From contig OZ245718.1 of the NCBI GenBank assembly GCA_965227045.1, forward strand, positions 2,542,001 to 2,606,000: 64,000 nucleotides of DNA, in the 5' to 3' direction. This DNA is from UBA10649 sp965227045. GTDB taxonomy: Bacteria > Actinomycetota > Actinomycetes > S36-B12. The notes beneath the pieces were generated by a model. That model made no database searches, was not told where the DNA came from, and worked only from the letters and a program-made list of their open reading frames with translations. The stretch's first letter is position 1; each line of letters begins with the position of its first letter. The position numbers and the translations under genes are program-made. This document shows positions 37,462 to 45,129 of the stretch, piece by piece.

Positions 37462-37683
37462 CTAACTGTCGACGCGGCTGATGCAGATCCGGCATATGAC
37501 GCCAGAGGCTGCCGATGTCAGTTCCCCGCGCGAGTAGGCCGCACCCCACGCCAGCCAGTGAGCGGGGGATATGGCCAGGCCGCAGAGGGTGTGCGACGGA
37601 TCGGATTTCAGGTGGAGCATAAGTTCCTCGACCGGCTCCACCACTGGCTGGAATACGTCGATCGGTGACACGAGACCTCGCAT
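37462..37683 (-). CDS. Small Cys-rich protein, H-L/L-C-G/C-x2-C type, copy B
   Basis: Up to 73 residues: LMLHLKSDPSHTLCG in the middle and ICRICISR near the end mirror the His/Cys spacing of the gene at 35577-35804. Likely a small zinc-binding protein, unnamed. ATG 37683, or GTG 37671 which has GCGAGG just upstream. A GTTC-N16-GGGTAC promoter-like element lies about 48 bases upstream. Convergent with the WRW copy 4. Confidence 0.5.
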   Translation of the reverse strand: MRGLVSPIDVFQPVVEPVEELMLHLKSDPSHTLCGLAISPAHWLAWGAAYSRGELTSAASGVICRICISRVDS

Positions 37684-37730
37684 TGATCCAACGCGTGCCA
37701 GATCCGGCCCTCTAGGCGTCCGGGTTCCCT

Positions 37731-37756
37731 GTACCCACTCGTGGGCTCGACCGAAC
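37731..37756 (-). promoter_or_regulatory. Promoter-like GTTC-N16-GGGTAC
   Basis: Minus-strand -10 is perfect; the -35 GTTC deviates from GNNT. Would drive the small Cys-rich gene. Its -35 is 10 bases from that of the divergent element at 37766. Confidence 0.4.
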
Positions 37757-37765
37757 ACCGCTGGC

Positions 37766-37791
37766 GATAGCCGAAGGCTTGCCACGGGTAA
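37766..37791 (+). promoter_or_regulatory. Promoter-like GATA-N16-GGGTAA
   Basis: Near-match to the stress promoter, ending 9 bases before ATG 37800. The same 9-10 base spacing at 41236 and 45120 suggests a leaderless transcript. Confidence 0.45.
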
Positions 37792-37799
37792 GAGTAGGC

Positions 37800-38033
37800 A
37801 TGCCCATCCGCACGCGCATGCGCCAGATGGTTCCCGGACACCCGGTGTGTGCGCTTCTTGCGGCGTTGGTGCTGCTGGGCATTTGCGGTGCGACCGTGCT
37901 CGTGGTCTACGGCTCGCCATACGACCTCTCGGCCGCTGGCCTGCTTGCCACGCTAACTGCGCTGCCGGGCGCCCGACTCCTCGATATTCTCCGGCGCCGC
38001 GACGGCTCGCCTGACCGCTTAGTCGGACGCTGA
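37800..38033 (+). CDS. Small membrane protein
   Basis: 77 residues with two hydrophobic segments (VCALLAALVLLGICGATVLV and SAAGLLATLTALPGARLLDI) and a basic C-terminus. No family recognised. ATG 37800 lies 9 bases after a GGGTAA element, consistent with leaderless translation. The stop overlaps the next start as TGATG. Confidence 0.45.
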   Translation: MPIRTRMRQMVPGHPVCALLAALVLLGICGATVLVVYGSPYDLSAAGLLATLTALPGARLLDILRRRDGSPDRLVGR

Positions 38034-38404
38034 TGCGGGTACGGATCGAAGACACGTCCGAAACGGCAGACGAAGGTGGCGCCATGGCTTCTGACACTGA
38101 CCCGGGTGGCCTTGAAGAACTGGGCACTCCCCGCGAAGTGCGAGAGTCTCGCCCAGCCCTGTATCCCGAGCACGCGGCACTCGACAAGCAAGCACGAACC
38201 CACCCGGAAGTGCGTGCTGAGTTTGGGCCCGACGACAGTAAGCCCCCCGCTCGGCGCGGAGGGCTAATCGGACTGTGGAACACCATCGCCTATGGGGTCC
38301 AGTACGCCATGTTGTTCGTGTGGGGCGCCGGCGAGCAGTCTCGAAGGGCTGACCCGATCGAAAAGCTGAAAAGACGGTACGGCCGCGAGCAGCGTCCTCA
38401 CTGA
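38033..38404 (+). CDS. Hypothetical hydrophilic protein with C-terminal amphipathic segment
   Basis: Up to 123 residues, mostly charged and Pro-rich, with one hydrophobic stretch (LIGLWNTIAYGVQYAMLFVW) near the C-terminus that could touch the membrane, then a basic tail. ATG 38033 overlaps the previous stop (TGATG), suggesting coupling; ATG 38084 has GAAGGTGG upstream and is an alternative. Not recognised; likely part of the stress unit starting at 37766. Confidence 0.5.
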   Translation: MRVRIEDTSETADEGGAMASDTDPGGLEELGTPREVRESRPALYPEHAALDKQARTHPEVRAEFGPDDSKPPARRGGLIGLWNTIAYGVQYAMLFVWGAGEQSRRADPIEKLKRRYGREQRPH

Positions 38405-38433
38405 TCGTCCCCCTGCCCGCTTCAGGAGGTGCC

Positions 38434-38775
38434 ATGGAGAAGTACTCGCTCACCCACATCGCTACGGCCCAGCTGCAGATCTCGAGGGACGCAGCCGCGG
38501 GCAGAAGTTCAGCGACGCTCATAGGAGGTCACGATCATGCGCTCCGCCAGACGGTGATTGCGATCGTCGGGGGACAGGTCATGCAGATCCACAACGGCCC
38601 GGTTGAGGCCACACTGCTCGTGCTGAACGGCTCCGTCGACGTCGCAACCGACGACGAGCGCATCGAGTTATCGTCGGGCGACCTTCTGGTGCTGCCCGGC
38701 GGACCCCATGCGATCACGGCCCGCTCCGACACGACGGCGCTTCTCACGGTGTCCAAAGGCGACTATCCCGACTGA
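38434..38775 (+). CDS. Cupin-domain protein
   Basis: 113-residue single cupin. Core strands: QVMQIHNGPVEATLLVLNGS, then IELSSGDLLVLPGGPHAITA with the second-motif His. The first cupin motif lacks the usual H-x-H, so metal binding may be incomplete. AGGAGG precedes ATG 38434. Lies 27 bases ahead of the FAD-Rieske oxidoreductase gene, likely one unit; no substrate predicted. Confidence 0.78.
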   Translation: MEKYSLTHIATAQLQISRDAAAGRSSATLIGGHDHALRQTVIAIVGGQVMQIHNGPVEATLLVLNGSVDVATDDERIELSSGDLLVLPGGPHAITARSDTTALLTVSKGDYPD

Positions 38776-38802
38776 CGGCACCTTTGGTGCGAAGGAGACC
38801 TG

Positions 38803-40308
38803 ATGGAACCGGTGCTGGCATCTCCGTGGGCGCACAGCCCAGTCGCTCCGGTCGATTCGTCGGCCCGAGACGCCCTCACTGGCCGGTCGTGGGATGTCGT
38901 CATAGTTGGCGGCGGTATCGCGGGCTTCTGTGCGGCGGCGGCCCTGCTGGAGTCGGGCCGTTCGGTACGCCTCGTGGAGGCGCACCACGTTGGTCTCGGC
39001 ACGACGGCAAGCGCCACCGCGAAGGTCACCACGTCGCACGGTGTTATCTCAAGCCGGATCGCCGAGCGGCATGGGTTCGACATCGCCGTGCGCTACCAGC
39101 AGGCGAACGACCGGGGCTTTCGGTGGCTTGAGGACCTCGTCGCCACCGTGCCGGACGATGTGGGCTGGACTGAGGTCACCCATGTCGTCCATGGGATCCA
39201 GCGTGCCGATGACCTCGATGCCTCGTTCCACGTCGCTCAGGCCTCGGCAAGCGATCCGGTCGAGGTCCGTCCACCACCGTGGGCTCGTGGCCAGTCCATC
39301 GCCTGGGGACGATCAGCGCTTGTGCATCCGCTCAGCCTCGTCCGCGGGACCGCGCGTCAGTTGCAAGACGACGGTGTTGCGATCCGCCAAGGCGTATCCG
39401 TGGTGGCCGTCCGCGACGGCGGTGGCGCCACGGAACTTCGCTTGAGCGACGACTCGACGGTGCGTGGCGCGCGGGTCATCGTCGCCACAGGTGCACCAGT
39501 CGTGGATCCCGAACTGCTCGTCCCGCGTATGGCTTTCCACTGGCATCTGGCCGCCGCGATCCCGTCGGAGCAAGCGGTGCCGACCACGTACGACGTCGAC
39601 GATCTCGGCCTGTCGACCCGGCCCGCTGTACTTCCGGACGGACGGTCCGTTGCGATAGTCGTCGGACCGTCGACTGGCCTGCGTGAACTCTCCTCGGGCA
39701 GGGCGATGGCGCAGTTGCGCGAACTCTGTGCGCCATGGTTCGACCTGGCCTCGGCCACGCACCTGTGGGCCGCCCGCGACGGCGAGAACCCAGGACTTGT
39801 TCCGGTCGCCCATCGCAGCAGACGTCATCCGCACGTCGTCGTCATTGCGGGCATGAACGGTTGGGGATTCACCAACGCAGCCGCAGTCGCTCGCGAGCTC
39901 CCGCGATTACTCGACATCCTCGATGTTTCGGGCGAGGGTGCCGCGCCGCTAGACGACCTGTGGGAGAAGGGCTTGTCCACGTCACCGTCCTCCCTCCTCG
40001 GGCGGAGCGTTCACACCGCAACCGCTTTGGCGCGCGGGGTTGTGAGCAGCGTCGGGCACGACCTCGGAGAGCTACCGGTCGGCGAGGGCGTCGTCGTGGG
40101 CGGTCCGTTGAATCCCCGTGCTGTTTGCCGCACCGCTGACGGGGCGCTTCACTCGGTATCCGCCCGGTGCACCCATGCAGGATGCCTGGTCGAATGGGAC
40201 GGCGTCAGTGGCTCGTGGGGTTGCCCATGCCATGGTTCGCAGTTCGCTCCCGACGGGTCCGTGACGCAAGGCCCCGCCACTCGTGCGCTACCTACGCGCG
40301 ACGTCTAG
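38803..40308 (+). CDS. FAD-dependent oxidoreductase fused to a Rieske [2Fe-2S] domain
   Basis: 501 residues. The N-terminal DAO-type FAD domain has VVIVGGGIAGFCAAAALLES at about residues 31-50 and LVEAHHVGLGTTASATAKVT; late in the domain IAGMNGWGFTNAAA closes the FAD site. The C-terminal Rieske domain (about 425-501) shows C456-x-H458 and C474-P-C-H477, i.e. a complete cluster site. Such DAO-Rieske fusions occur in many bacteria and probably pass electrons to an unknown acceptor. GAAGGAG precedes ATG 38803. Located between a cupin and a dehalogenase-like hydrolase. Confidence 0.88.
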   Translation: MEPVLASPWAHSPVAPVDSSARDALTGRSWDVVIVGGGIAGFCAAAALLESGRSVRLVEAHHVGLGTTASATAKVTTSHGVISSRIAERHGFDIAVRYQQANDRGFRWLEDLVATVPDDVGWTEVTHVVHGIQRADDLDASFHVAQASASDPVEVRPPPWARGQSIAWGRSALVHPLSLVRGTARQLQDDGVAIRQGVSVVAVRDGGGATELRLSDDSTVRGARVIVATGAPVVDPELLVPRMAFHWHLAAAIPSEQAVPTTYDVDDLGLSTRPAVLPDGRSVAIVVGPSTGLRELSSGRAMAQLRELCAPWFDLASATHLWAARDGENPGLVPVAHRSRRHPHVVVIAGMNGWGFTNAAAVARELPRLLDILDVSGEGAAPLDDLWEKGLSTSPSSLLGRSVHTATALARGVVSSVGHDLGELPVGEGVVVGGPLNPRAVCRTADGALHSVSARCTHAGCLVEWDGVSGSWGCPCHGSQFAPDGSVTQGPATRALPTRDV

Positions 40309-40324
40309 GCGCAGGTGATCCCCA

Positions 40325-41200
40325 GTGTTCGAAGGCTTCACCCGGGCCGATATCGACGTTGGCGAGGCGACTCTCCGCGTCCGGTACGGAGGATCCGGCC
40401 GCCCGGTCGTCCTTCTGCACGGCCACCCTCGCACCCACGCCACGTGGTTCCGGGTCGCCCCGGCTCTGGCGCGTGCGGGATTCTTCGTCGTGTGCCCGGA
40501 TCTGCGCGGCTACGGGCACTCCAGCAAACCCGCCACGACCCCTGATCACGAGCCCTATTCCAAACGTGCCATGGCGCGGGATGTGGTCCAGCTCATGGAG
40601 AAGCTGGGCTTCCCGCAATTCGACGTAGTGGGACACGACCGGGGCGCCTACGTTGCATATCGACTTGCACTGGACTCCGCAGAGTCGGTGCGACGGCTCG
40701 TTGTGATGGACGGTATTCCGATTGCCGAGGCGTTGGACCGGTGCAATGCGAAGTTCGCGGCCTCGTGGTGGCACTGGTGGTTCCTTGCCCAACCCGATAA
40801 GCCCGCCGAGCGCATCATTAACCGTGATCCCGCGGCCTGGTACATCGGTGGGAGCCCTGAGGCGATGGGCGAGGAGGGATTCGCCGAGTGGCAGGAGGCG
40901 ATTCACAACCCTGCGGTAGTGCACGCCATGTGCGAGGACTATCGCGCCGGTCTTGGAATCGACCGCACGGCTGATGAAGACGACAGGGAGGCTGGTCGAA
41001 CCATTACCTGCCCGACACTGTTCGTGTGGTCGACGCGGGATGACATGGAAGTCCTGTACGTCAACCCACTCGCGATCTGGCGACTGTGGGCCGACGACGT
41101 AGTGGGGGCGCGGATCGATTGCGGTCACCACATTGCAGAAGAGGCTCCGGCGGAACTGGCCGCAACACTTCTGGAATTTCTCACGAGTCGACGCCCGTAG
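40325..41200 (+). CDS. Haloacetate dehalogenase/epoxide hydrolase-like alpha/beta hydrolase
   Basis: 291 residues. LLHGHPRTHATWFRVAPALA, nucleophile elbow VVGHDRGAYVAYRLAL (Asp-Arg), WWHWWFLAQP and the catalytic His in DCGHHIAEEAP match fluoroacetate-dehalogenase-like enzymes. However, the second Arg that binds the carboxylate in true haloacetate dehalogenases (D-R-x2-R) is Tyr here, so an epoxide, ester or other halide substrate is as likely. GTG start with AGGTGATC upstream, 16 bases after the FAD-Rieske gene. Confidence 0.84.
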   Translation: MFEGFTRADIDVGEATLRVRYGGSGRPVVLLHGHPRTHATWFRVAPALARAGFFVVCPDLRGYGHSSKPATTPDHEPYSKRAMARDVVQLMEKLGFPQFDVVGHDRGAYVAYRLALDSAESVRRLVVMDGIPIAEALDRCNAKFAASWWHWWFLAQPDKPAERIINRDPAAWYIGGSPEAMGEEGFAEWQEAIHNPAVVHAMCEDYRAGLGIDRTADEDDREAGRTITCPTLFVWSTRDDMEVLYVNPLAIWRLWADDVVGARIDCGHHIAEEAPAELAATLLEFLTSRRP

Positions 41201-41210
41201 TCGCGCAGGC

Positions 41211-41236
41211 GGTTGGGGCTGGCACCGTCGGGGTAT
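41211..41236 (+). promoter_or_regulatory. SigB/SigF-type promoter (leaderless)
   Basis: GGTT at 41211, 16 bases, GGGTAT ending 41236, 10 bases before ATG 41246. Predicts transcription starting at or next to the start codon. Confidence 0.65.
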
Positions 41237-41245
41237 CACGGGGAC

Positions 41246-41407
41246 ATGACCACAAGGCCCCTCGACCACGCGACTCGCGAGGATCTTGAGAACACGACTA
41301 CGGAGCGAGAAGTGGAGGCAGAGGGCCTGCTGGAGCGCGAGGCCACCGCCGTCGATTGGCCCGCTGCTCGAGCCGCCACCGAACCGGCTCCGCGCCGCCT
41401 TAGTTGA
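41246..41407 (+). CDS. Small charged hydrophilic protein (53 aa)
   Basis: 53 residues, Glu/Arg-rich with EREVEAEGLLEREATAVDWP; probably helical and soluble. Supported mainly by position: the ATG is exactly 10 bases after a GGTT-N16-GGGTAT promoter, so the mRNA is likely leaderless. Not recognised. Its last 8 bases overlap the convergent 80-residue gene. Confidence 0.5.
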   Translation: MTTRPLDHATREDLENTTTEREVEAEGLLEREATAVDWPAARAATEPAPRRLS

Positions 41408-41642
41408 TCGCGACAGGGCCGTCCGGCGAGGCGCCACCTTCGCTCTCGTAGTTCTGGGGAGTCTGCTTGTCCGGAGGCGGCGCGTCTGGCAGGCCGTCGC
41501 GATCGGATGACGAATCCCGCTCATCCTCAGGGTCGAGGTTGTCGAGGCGGTTCTGGTCTTGACGCCGTTGGGCGTCAGTGTCGCCGACCTCGGGGTGCTC
41601 GATCTGGTCGAGCGGGACTTCCGGCGTGGGGTTTTCCGTCAT
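41400..41642 (-). CDS. Small acidic hydrophilic protein (80 aa)
   Basis: 80 residues, Asp/Gln/Pro-rich, no hydrophobic core (DTDAQRRQDQNRLDNLDPED, then DRDGLPDAPPPDKQTPQ); predicted disordered. ATG 41642 is 10 bases downstream of a perfect GGGTAC (41657-41652 on the minus strand), the same geometry as other leaderless genes here, although the -35 (GGGG) is poor. Function unknown; hydrophilin-like in composition. Confidence 0.55.
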   Translation of the reverse strand: MTENPTPEVPLDQIEHPEVGDTDAQRRQDQNRLDNLDPEDERDSSSDRDGLPDAPPPDKQTPQNYESEGGASPDGPVAIN

Positions 41643-41710
41643 GGCCGTGGTGTACCCACTTTCCGTTCCCCTGCCCCACGGGCGAGGCTGATCGACCGCC
41701 CTCGGTTGGC

Positions 41711-41736
41711 GTTTGGACGCACTTCGTCTCGGGTAA
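41711..41736 (+). promoter_or_regulatory. SigB/SigF-type promoter for the F420-type oxidoreductase
   Basis: GTTT at 41711, 16 bases, GGGTAA ending 41736. Expected start near 41743, giving a leader of about 23 bases that contains GGAAGGAATC before GTG 41766. Confidence 0.65.
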
Positions 41737-41765
41737 GGAATCTTCGAAGCCTGAAGGAAGGAATC

Positions 41766-42728
41766 GTGGTGGCGTCATTCGGTTACACCTTGTCCAGCGA
41801 AGAGCACGGGCCGTCGGCCTTGGTCTCGAATGCCCAGCGAGCAGAGCAGGTCGGATTCGAATTTGTCTCGATCTCCGATCACTTTCATCCCTGGGTCTCG
41901 GCGCAGGGCCATAGCCCGTTCGTCTGGTCAGTGCTGGGTGCGATCGCGGCAGTCACCGATGAGATCAAGGTAGGTGTGGGCGTGACGTGCCCGACGACCC
42001 GCATCCATCCTGCGATCATCGCCCAGGCAACAGCCACGACTTCGCTCCTGATGCCTGGCCGGTTCTTCTTCGGAGTGGGCACCGGCGAGGCGCTGAACGA
42101 GCACATTCTTGGTGATCGTTGGGCGCGACCGGAGGTGCGCAGGGCGATGCTCGCCGAGGCCATCCAGATCATCCGTGAGTTGTGGTCCGGAGAGACCGTC
42201 GACCACGACGGGGAGTTCTACGAGGTCGAGAACGCGCGACTGTTCGATCCTCCGTCCCAGGCGCCGCCCATCATCGTCTCCGGATTCGGTGATGCCTCTC
42301 TCGAGCTCGCCGCGGACATCGGCGACGGGTTCTGGGGCCACCAGCCCGACCGCGAAACCATCGAGAAGTATGAAGCCAGCGGCGGCATCGGACCTCGCTA
42401 CGCGCAACTCAACGTGTGCTGGGCCGACGATGAGGCATCGGCGCGCAGGACGGTCCATGAGGTGTGGCCGAACGGGGGCATCCCCGGCCAGCTGTCCCAG
42501 GACCTGCCCACCTGGACGCACTTCGAGCAGGCGGCTGAGCTCGTGACGGAAGACGACGCGACGAAGTCGGTTCCGTGCGGCCCCGACGTGGGTCCGGTGC
42601 TCGACTCGGCGCGGGAGTACCTCGACGCGGGATACGACCACCTCTACTTCCATCAGATTGGCCCGGATCAAGACGGCTTCTTCAAATTCTGGTCCCAAGA
42701 ACTGCAGCCGGCCCTCGAGCAGCTGTGA
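41766..42728 (+). CDS. LLM-class F420-dependent oxidoreductase
   Basis: 320-residue luciferase-like oxidoreductase of the F420 G6PDH-related subfamily (TIGR03557-like). FGYTLSSEEHGPSALVSNAQ, FEFVSISDHFHPW and GHSPFVWSVLGAIAAVTDEI are diagnostic, as are the phosphate-binding RFFFGVGTGEALNEH and the later PPIIVSGFGDASLELA. Likely uses coenzyme F420, supporting an actinobacterial host. GTG 41766 (or 41769) follows GAAGGAATC. The stop overlaps the next gene (TGATG), so the pair is co-translated. Confidence 0.9.
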   Translation: MVASFGYTLSSEEHGPSALVSNAQRAEQVGFEFVSISDHFHPWVSAQGHSPFVWSVLGAIAAVTDEIKVGVGVTCPTTRIHPAIIAQATATTSLLMPGRFFFGVGTGEALNEHILGDRWARPEVRRAMLAEAIQIIRELWSGETVDHDGEFYEVENARLFDPPSQAPPIIVSGFGDASLELAADIGDGFWGHQPDRETIEKYEASGGIGPRYAQLNVCWADDEASARRTVHEVWPNGGIPGQLSQDLPTWTHFEQAAELVTEDDATKSVPCGPDVGPVLDSAREYLDAGYDHLYFHQIGPDQDGFFKFWSQELQPALEQL

Positions 42729-43222
42729 TGTCGGACGTTGAGGACCGCTTCGCCGATCTACTGCGCGGCCTCAACTATCCGATGTACGTCGTGACCACCG
42801 CCGCGGACGGTGAGAAGGCAGGCTGCCTGGTCGGTTTCGCCACCCAGGTCAGCATCGATCCGCCGAGATTTCTCGTCTGCCTGTCGGAAAAGAACCGCAC
42901 CCGCGTCGTTGCATCCGCTGCAACCCATCTCGCAGTCCACTTCCTCGGTCCTGACCGGATGGACTTGGCGCACCTCTTCGGAGAGGTGACCGGTGATGAG
43001 GTGGACAAGTTCGCGCGCTGCGCTTGGTCGACTGGCGAGTTCGACATGCCCGTGCTCGACGAGGCCGCCGCAGTGTTTATCGGGCAGATCCTTGAACGCC
43101 ACGACCTCGGAGACCATGTCGGACACCTGCTCGAGCCGGTCCAGGTGGACGCGCGCGGGACCATCACGCCAATGATCACCTTCTCCGATGTTCGTGACTT
43201 CGATCCAGGTCACGAGGCGTAG
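42728..43222 (+). CDS. Flavin reductase-like (FMN-binding) domain protein
   Basis: 164-residue flavin-reductase/FMN-binding split-barrel protein. Signatures: GLNYPMYVVTTAADGEKAGC, GFATQVSIDPPRFLVCLSEK, THLAVHFLGPDRMDLAHLFG and GHLLEPVQVD. It overlaps the F420-type oxidoreductase stop by one base and probably works with it, for example supplying reduced flavin or acting on the same substrate (inference). No other domain. Confidence 0.88.
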   Translation: MSDVEDRFADLLRGLNYPMYVVTTAADGEKAGCLVGFATQVSIDPPRFLVCLSEKNRTRVVASAATHLAVHFLGPDRMDLAHLFGEVTGDEVDKFARCAWSTGEFDMPVLDEAAAVFIGQILERHDLGDHVGHLLEPVQVDARGTITPMITFSDVRDFDPGHEA

Positions 43223-43256
43223 GGGCGCTCACCTGCCACCGAAATCGACCGAATGC

Positions 43257-43282
43257 GATTGGCTCGGGCCCTGTCCGGGTAC
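43257..43282 (+). promoter_or_regulatory. SigB/SigF-type promoter for the di-iron oxygenase-like gene
   Basis: GATT at 43257, 16 bases, GGGTAC ending 43282, start expected near 43289. It rules out translation from the far-upstream ATG at 43253. Confidence 0.7.
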
Positions 43283-43366
43283 ACCTCAAGGAGCACAACC
43301 GCTCCTTCACCGACCGGCTCGATCAAGATGCCTCGTCGGAGCCGGGAGATATGGGAACGAGAACCT

Positions 43367-44374
43367 ATGAACCTGCCCCACGCCCGAGGTCCCCTGACGT
43401 CAGCGCTGTTCGACGCACTGCGCGCAGACGACCCGTCCCGACTGCCCAAGGCCCTTGACGTACCCGCACGTGACGACGCCGTGCGCGACGATGACCTGCA
43501 ACTGGCGTTGTGGGCGTGCTACGAACTCCACTACCGCGGCTTCGACGACATCGCCGACATGTGGGAGTGGCATCCCGAGCTCATCGGCTTTCGGTCCGTA
43601 CTCGAGGCTCAATTCCTCGACGCCCTGCGGCGCGACGTCGCGGTCCCGTTCGATGACCGACCAGTGCCTGCGCAACTGTGGTCACTGGTCAAGAACGACA
43701 CCGGCAAGTCCCCGTCGGTGTTCCTGCAGCGCCACGCGACGCGGGCGGAATTCCGTGAGTACGTGCAGCACCGGTCCGTCTATCAGCTGAAGGAGGCAGA
43801 CCCGCACACCTGGGCGATTCCGCGGCTGCGAGGTCGCGCCAAGGCCGCCTTGATCGAGATCCAGATGGACGAGTACGGCGAAGGCGACGTGAGTCGCATG
43901 CATTCCACCTTGTTCGCAGGAGTGCTGCGCTACCTCAACGTCGACGACGAGTACGGCGCCCACGTCGATGCAAGTCCCGGCGTGACTCTCGCCCTAACCA
44001 ACCTCATCTCACTGTTCGGACTGCACCGACGATTCCGTGGCGCCCTGGCCGGTCATCTCGCGGTCTTTGAGATGAACTCCTCGGATCCGTCGCGCCGGAT
44101 CGCCCGAGGCCTGCGCCGGCTAGGTGCCGACGACGACACGTGCGCGTTCTACGACGTGCACGTGACTGCCGACGCACTGCACGAGCAGGTTGCCGCCTAT
44201 GACCTGTGCGGGGCACTCGCAACGGACGAGCCAAACCTTGCCGGGGACATCCTGTTCGGTGCGGCGGCTTGCCTGCATGTGGACGCGTTGTTCGCTGAGC
44301 ACGTGCTCGGGCATTGGGGCGCGGGCCGCTCGTCGCTCCGTGGCCCGGCGATGCCCGCCCGGCTTGCCAGCTAG
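43367..44374 (+). CDS. Iron-containing redox enzyme, heme-oxygenase-like fold
   Basis: 335-residue heme-oxygenase-like di-iron (HDO-type) protein. Possible iron ligands sit in LWACYELHYRGFDDIADMW (E-x2-H), ALIEIQMDEYG, AVFEMNSSDP and YDVHVTADALHEQVA (H-x4-D-x2-H). HDO family members carry out oxidations such as C-C or C-N cleavage; the substrate is unknown. ATG 43367 is chosen because the promoter at 43257-43282 lies upstream of it; ATG 43328 is an alternative. Convergent with a CDGSH gene, sharing 4 bases, and both have their own stress promoter. Confidence 0.8.
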   Translation: MNLPHARGPLTSALFDALRADDPSRLPKALDVPARDDAVRDDDLQLALWACYELHYRGFDDIADMWEWHPELIGFRSVLEAQFLDALRRDVAVPFDDRPVPAQLWSLVKNDTGKSPSVFLQRHATRAEFREYVQHRSVYQLKEADPHTWAIPRLRGRAKAALIEIQMDEYGEGDVSRMHSTLFAGVLRYLNVDDEYGAHVDASPGVTLALTNLISLFGLHRRFRGALAGHLAVFEMNSSDPSRRIARGLRRLGADDDTCAFYDVHVTADALHEQVAAYDLCGALATDEPNLAGDILFGAAACLHVDALFAEHVLGHWGAGRSSLRGPAMPARLAS

Positions 44375-44583
44375 TCCGAGGACTCGGTGCGGGACAGGCT
44401 TCCGCGCTTGTGACTGGAGTCGCAGAACGGCTTCACTGCGGATCGTCCGCACCGGCACAGGGCGACAACCCGACCCGGTGACAGGACCGTGCCGTCGACG
44501 TCCTCGACTGTCACTCCGCCGCGCAGTACCAGTGGCCCGTCCGGATAGACGACCACACGTGGCCCGCCGCCCTCGGCATTCAT
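44371..44583 (-). CDS. CDGSH iron-sulfur domain protein (mitoNEET-type)
   Basis: 70-residue protein with the CDGSH [2Fe-2S] motif as CRCGRSAVKPFCDSSH: ligands C43, C45, C54 and H58, with Ser in place of the usual Gly. The N-terminal part binds as a small beta domain. ATG 44583 follows GGGGAG. A GGTT-N16-GGGTAC promoter lies about 48 bases upstream. Such proteins often neighbour heme-oxygenase-like di-iron genes, as here, suggesting iron-sulfur or electron supply to that enzyme (inference). Confidence 0.88.
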   Translation of the reverse strand: MNAEGGGPRVVVYPDGPLVLRGGVTVEDVDGTVLSPGRVVALCRCGRSAVKPFCDSSHKRGSLSRTESSD

Positions 44584-44630
44584 GTGATCTCCCCGCTCTG
44601 CTGATCTGCTCATCGAACCGTGAGGTTCAG

Positions 44631-44656
44631 GTACCCGCCCTCGATGCGTCGCAACC
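44631..44656 (-). promoter_or_regulatory. SigB/SigF-type promoter for the CDGSH gene
   Basis: Minus strand GGTT (44656-44653), 16 bases, GGGTAC (44636-44631). Start expected near 44624, about 40 bases before ATG 44583. Confidence 0.65.
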
Positions 44657-44676
44657 GCTGACCGGAGCGCGGTCTC

Positions 44677-45072
44677 TTAGTCGATCTTGGCCGCTACCCC
44701 TTCGACCTCGATGAGCCAACGCGGATCGAGTAGTTGCTGAACGACCACCGTGCGGCATGCGACGTGATCACCGAGTTTCTCGCGGATGAGCTCCACGTTC
44801 GAGGGGTCGTGATCCGCGGAGGCCAGATAGAAGCGCAGGAGGACCAGGTCTGCGAGCGTCATGCCCGCCGCCGCGAGGGCGCTACTCAGGTGCTCCCAGA
44901 CCAGCCGGGCCTGGCCCTCGAAGTCAGCGGGCATGGTTATGCCGTCCGCCTCGAACCCATTGAGCCCGCTGATGTAGAGCGTTCGTGCTCCGGCCGGGAC
45001 CTGAACGGCGTGCGCGTACGCCGTATAGGGCGGGAACATGGTTTCCGGGTTGTACGCGGCGATGCGGTCCAT
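44677..45072 (-). CDS. RidA-family enamine/imine deaminase-like protein
   Basis: 131-residue RidA/YjgF-family protein. In canonical members it hydrolyses reactive enamine/imine intermediates of amino-acid metabolism. Seen: YAHAVQVPAGARTLYISGLN, then ARLVWEHLSSALAAAGMTLA and the C-terminal LIEVEGVAAK. The Arg in CRTVVV matches the conserved substrate-binding Arg position. ATG 45072. No promoter of the GGGTA type directly before it. Confidence 0.87.
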   Translation of the reverse strand: MDRIAAYNPETMFPPYTAYAHAVQVPAGARTLYISGLNGFEADGITMPADFEGQARLVWEHLSSALAAAGMTLADLVLLRFYLASADHDPSNVELIREKLGDHVACRTVVVQQLLDPRWLIEVEGVAAKID

Positions 45073-45094
45073 GCATGGAGCATGTCGTAAGCGT

Positions 45095-45120
45095 GACTCG
45101 ATCGTTGGCGCGCGGGGTAC
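45095..45120 (+). promoter_or_regulatory. SigB/SigF-type promoter (leaderless) for the zinc metalloprotease
   Basis: GACT at 45095, 16 bases, GGGTAC ending 45120, 10 bases before GTG 45130. Confidence 0.6.
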
Positions 45121-45129
45121 GTGCTGATC

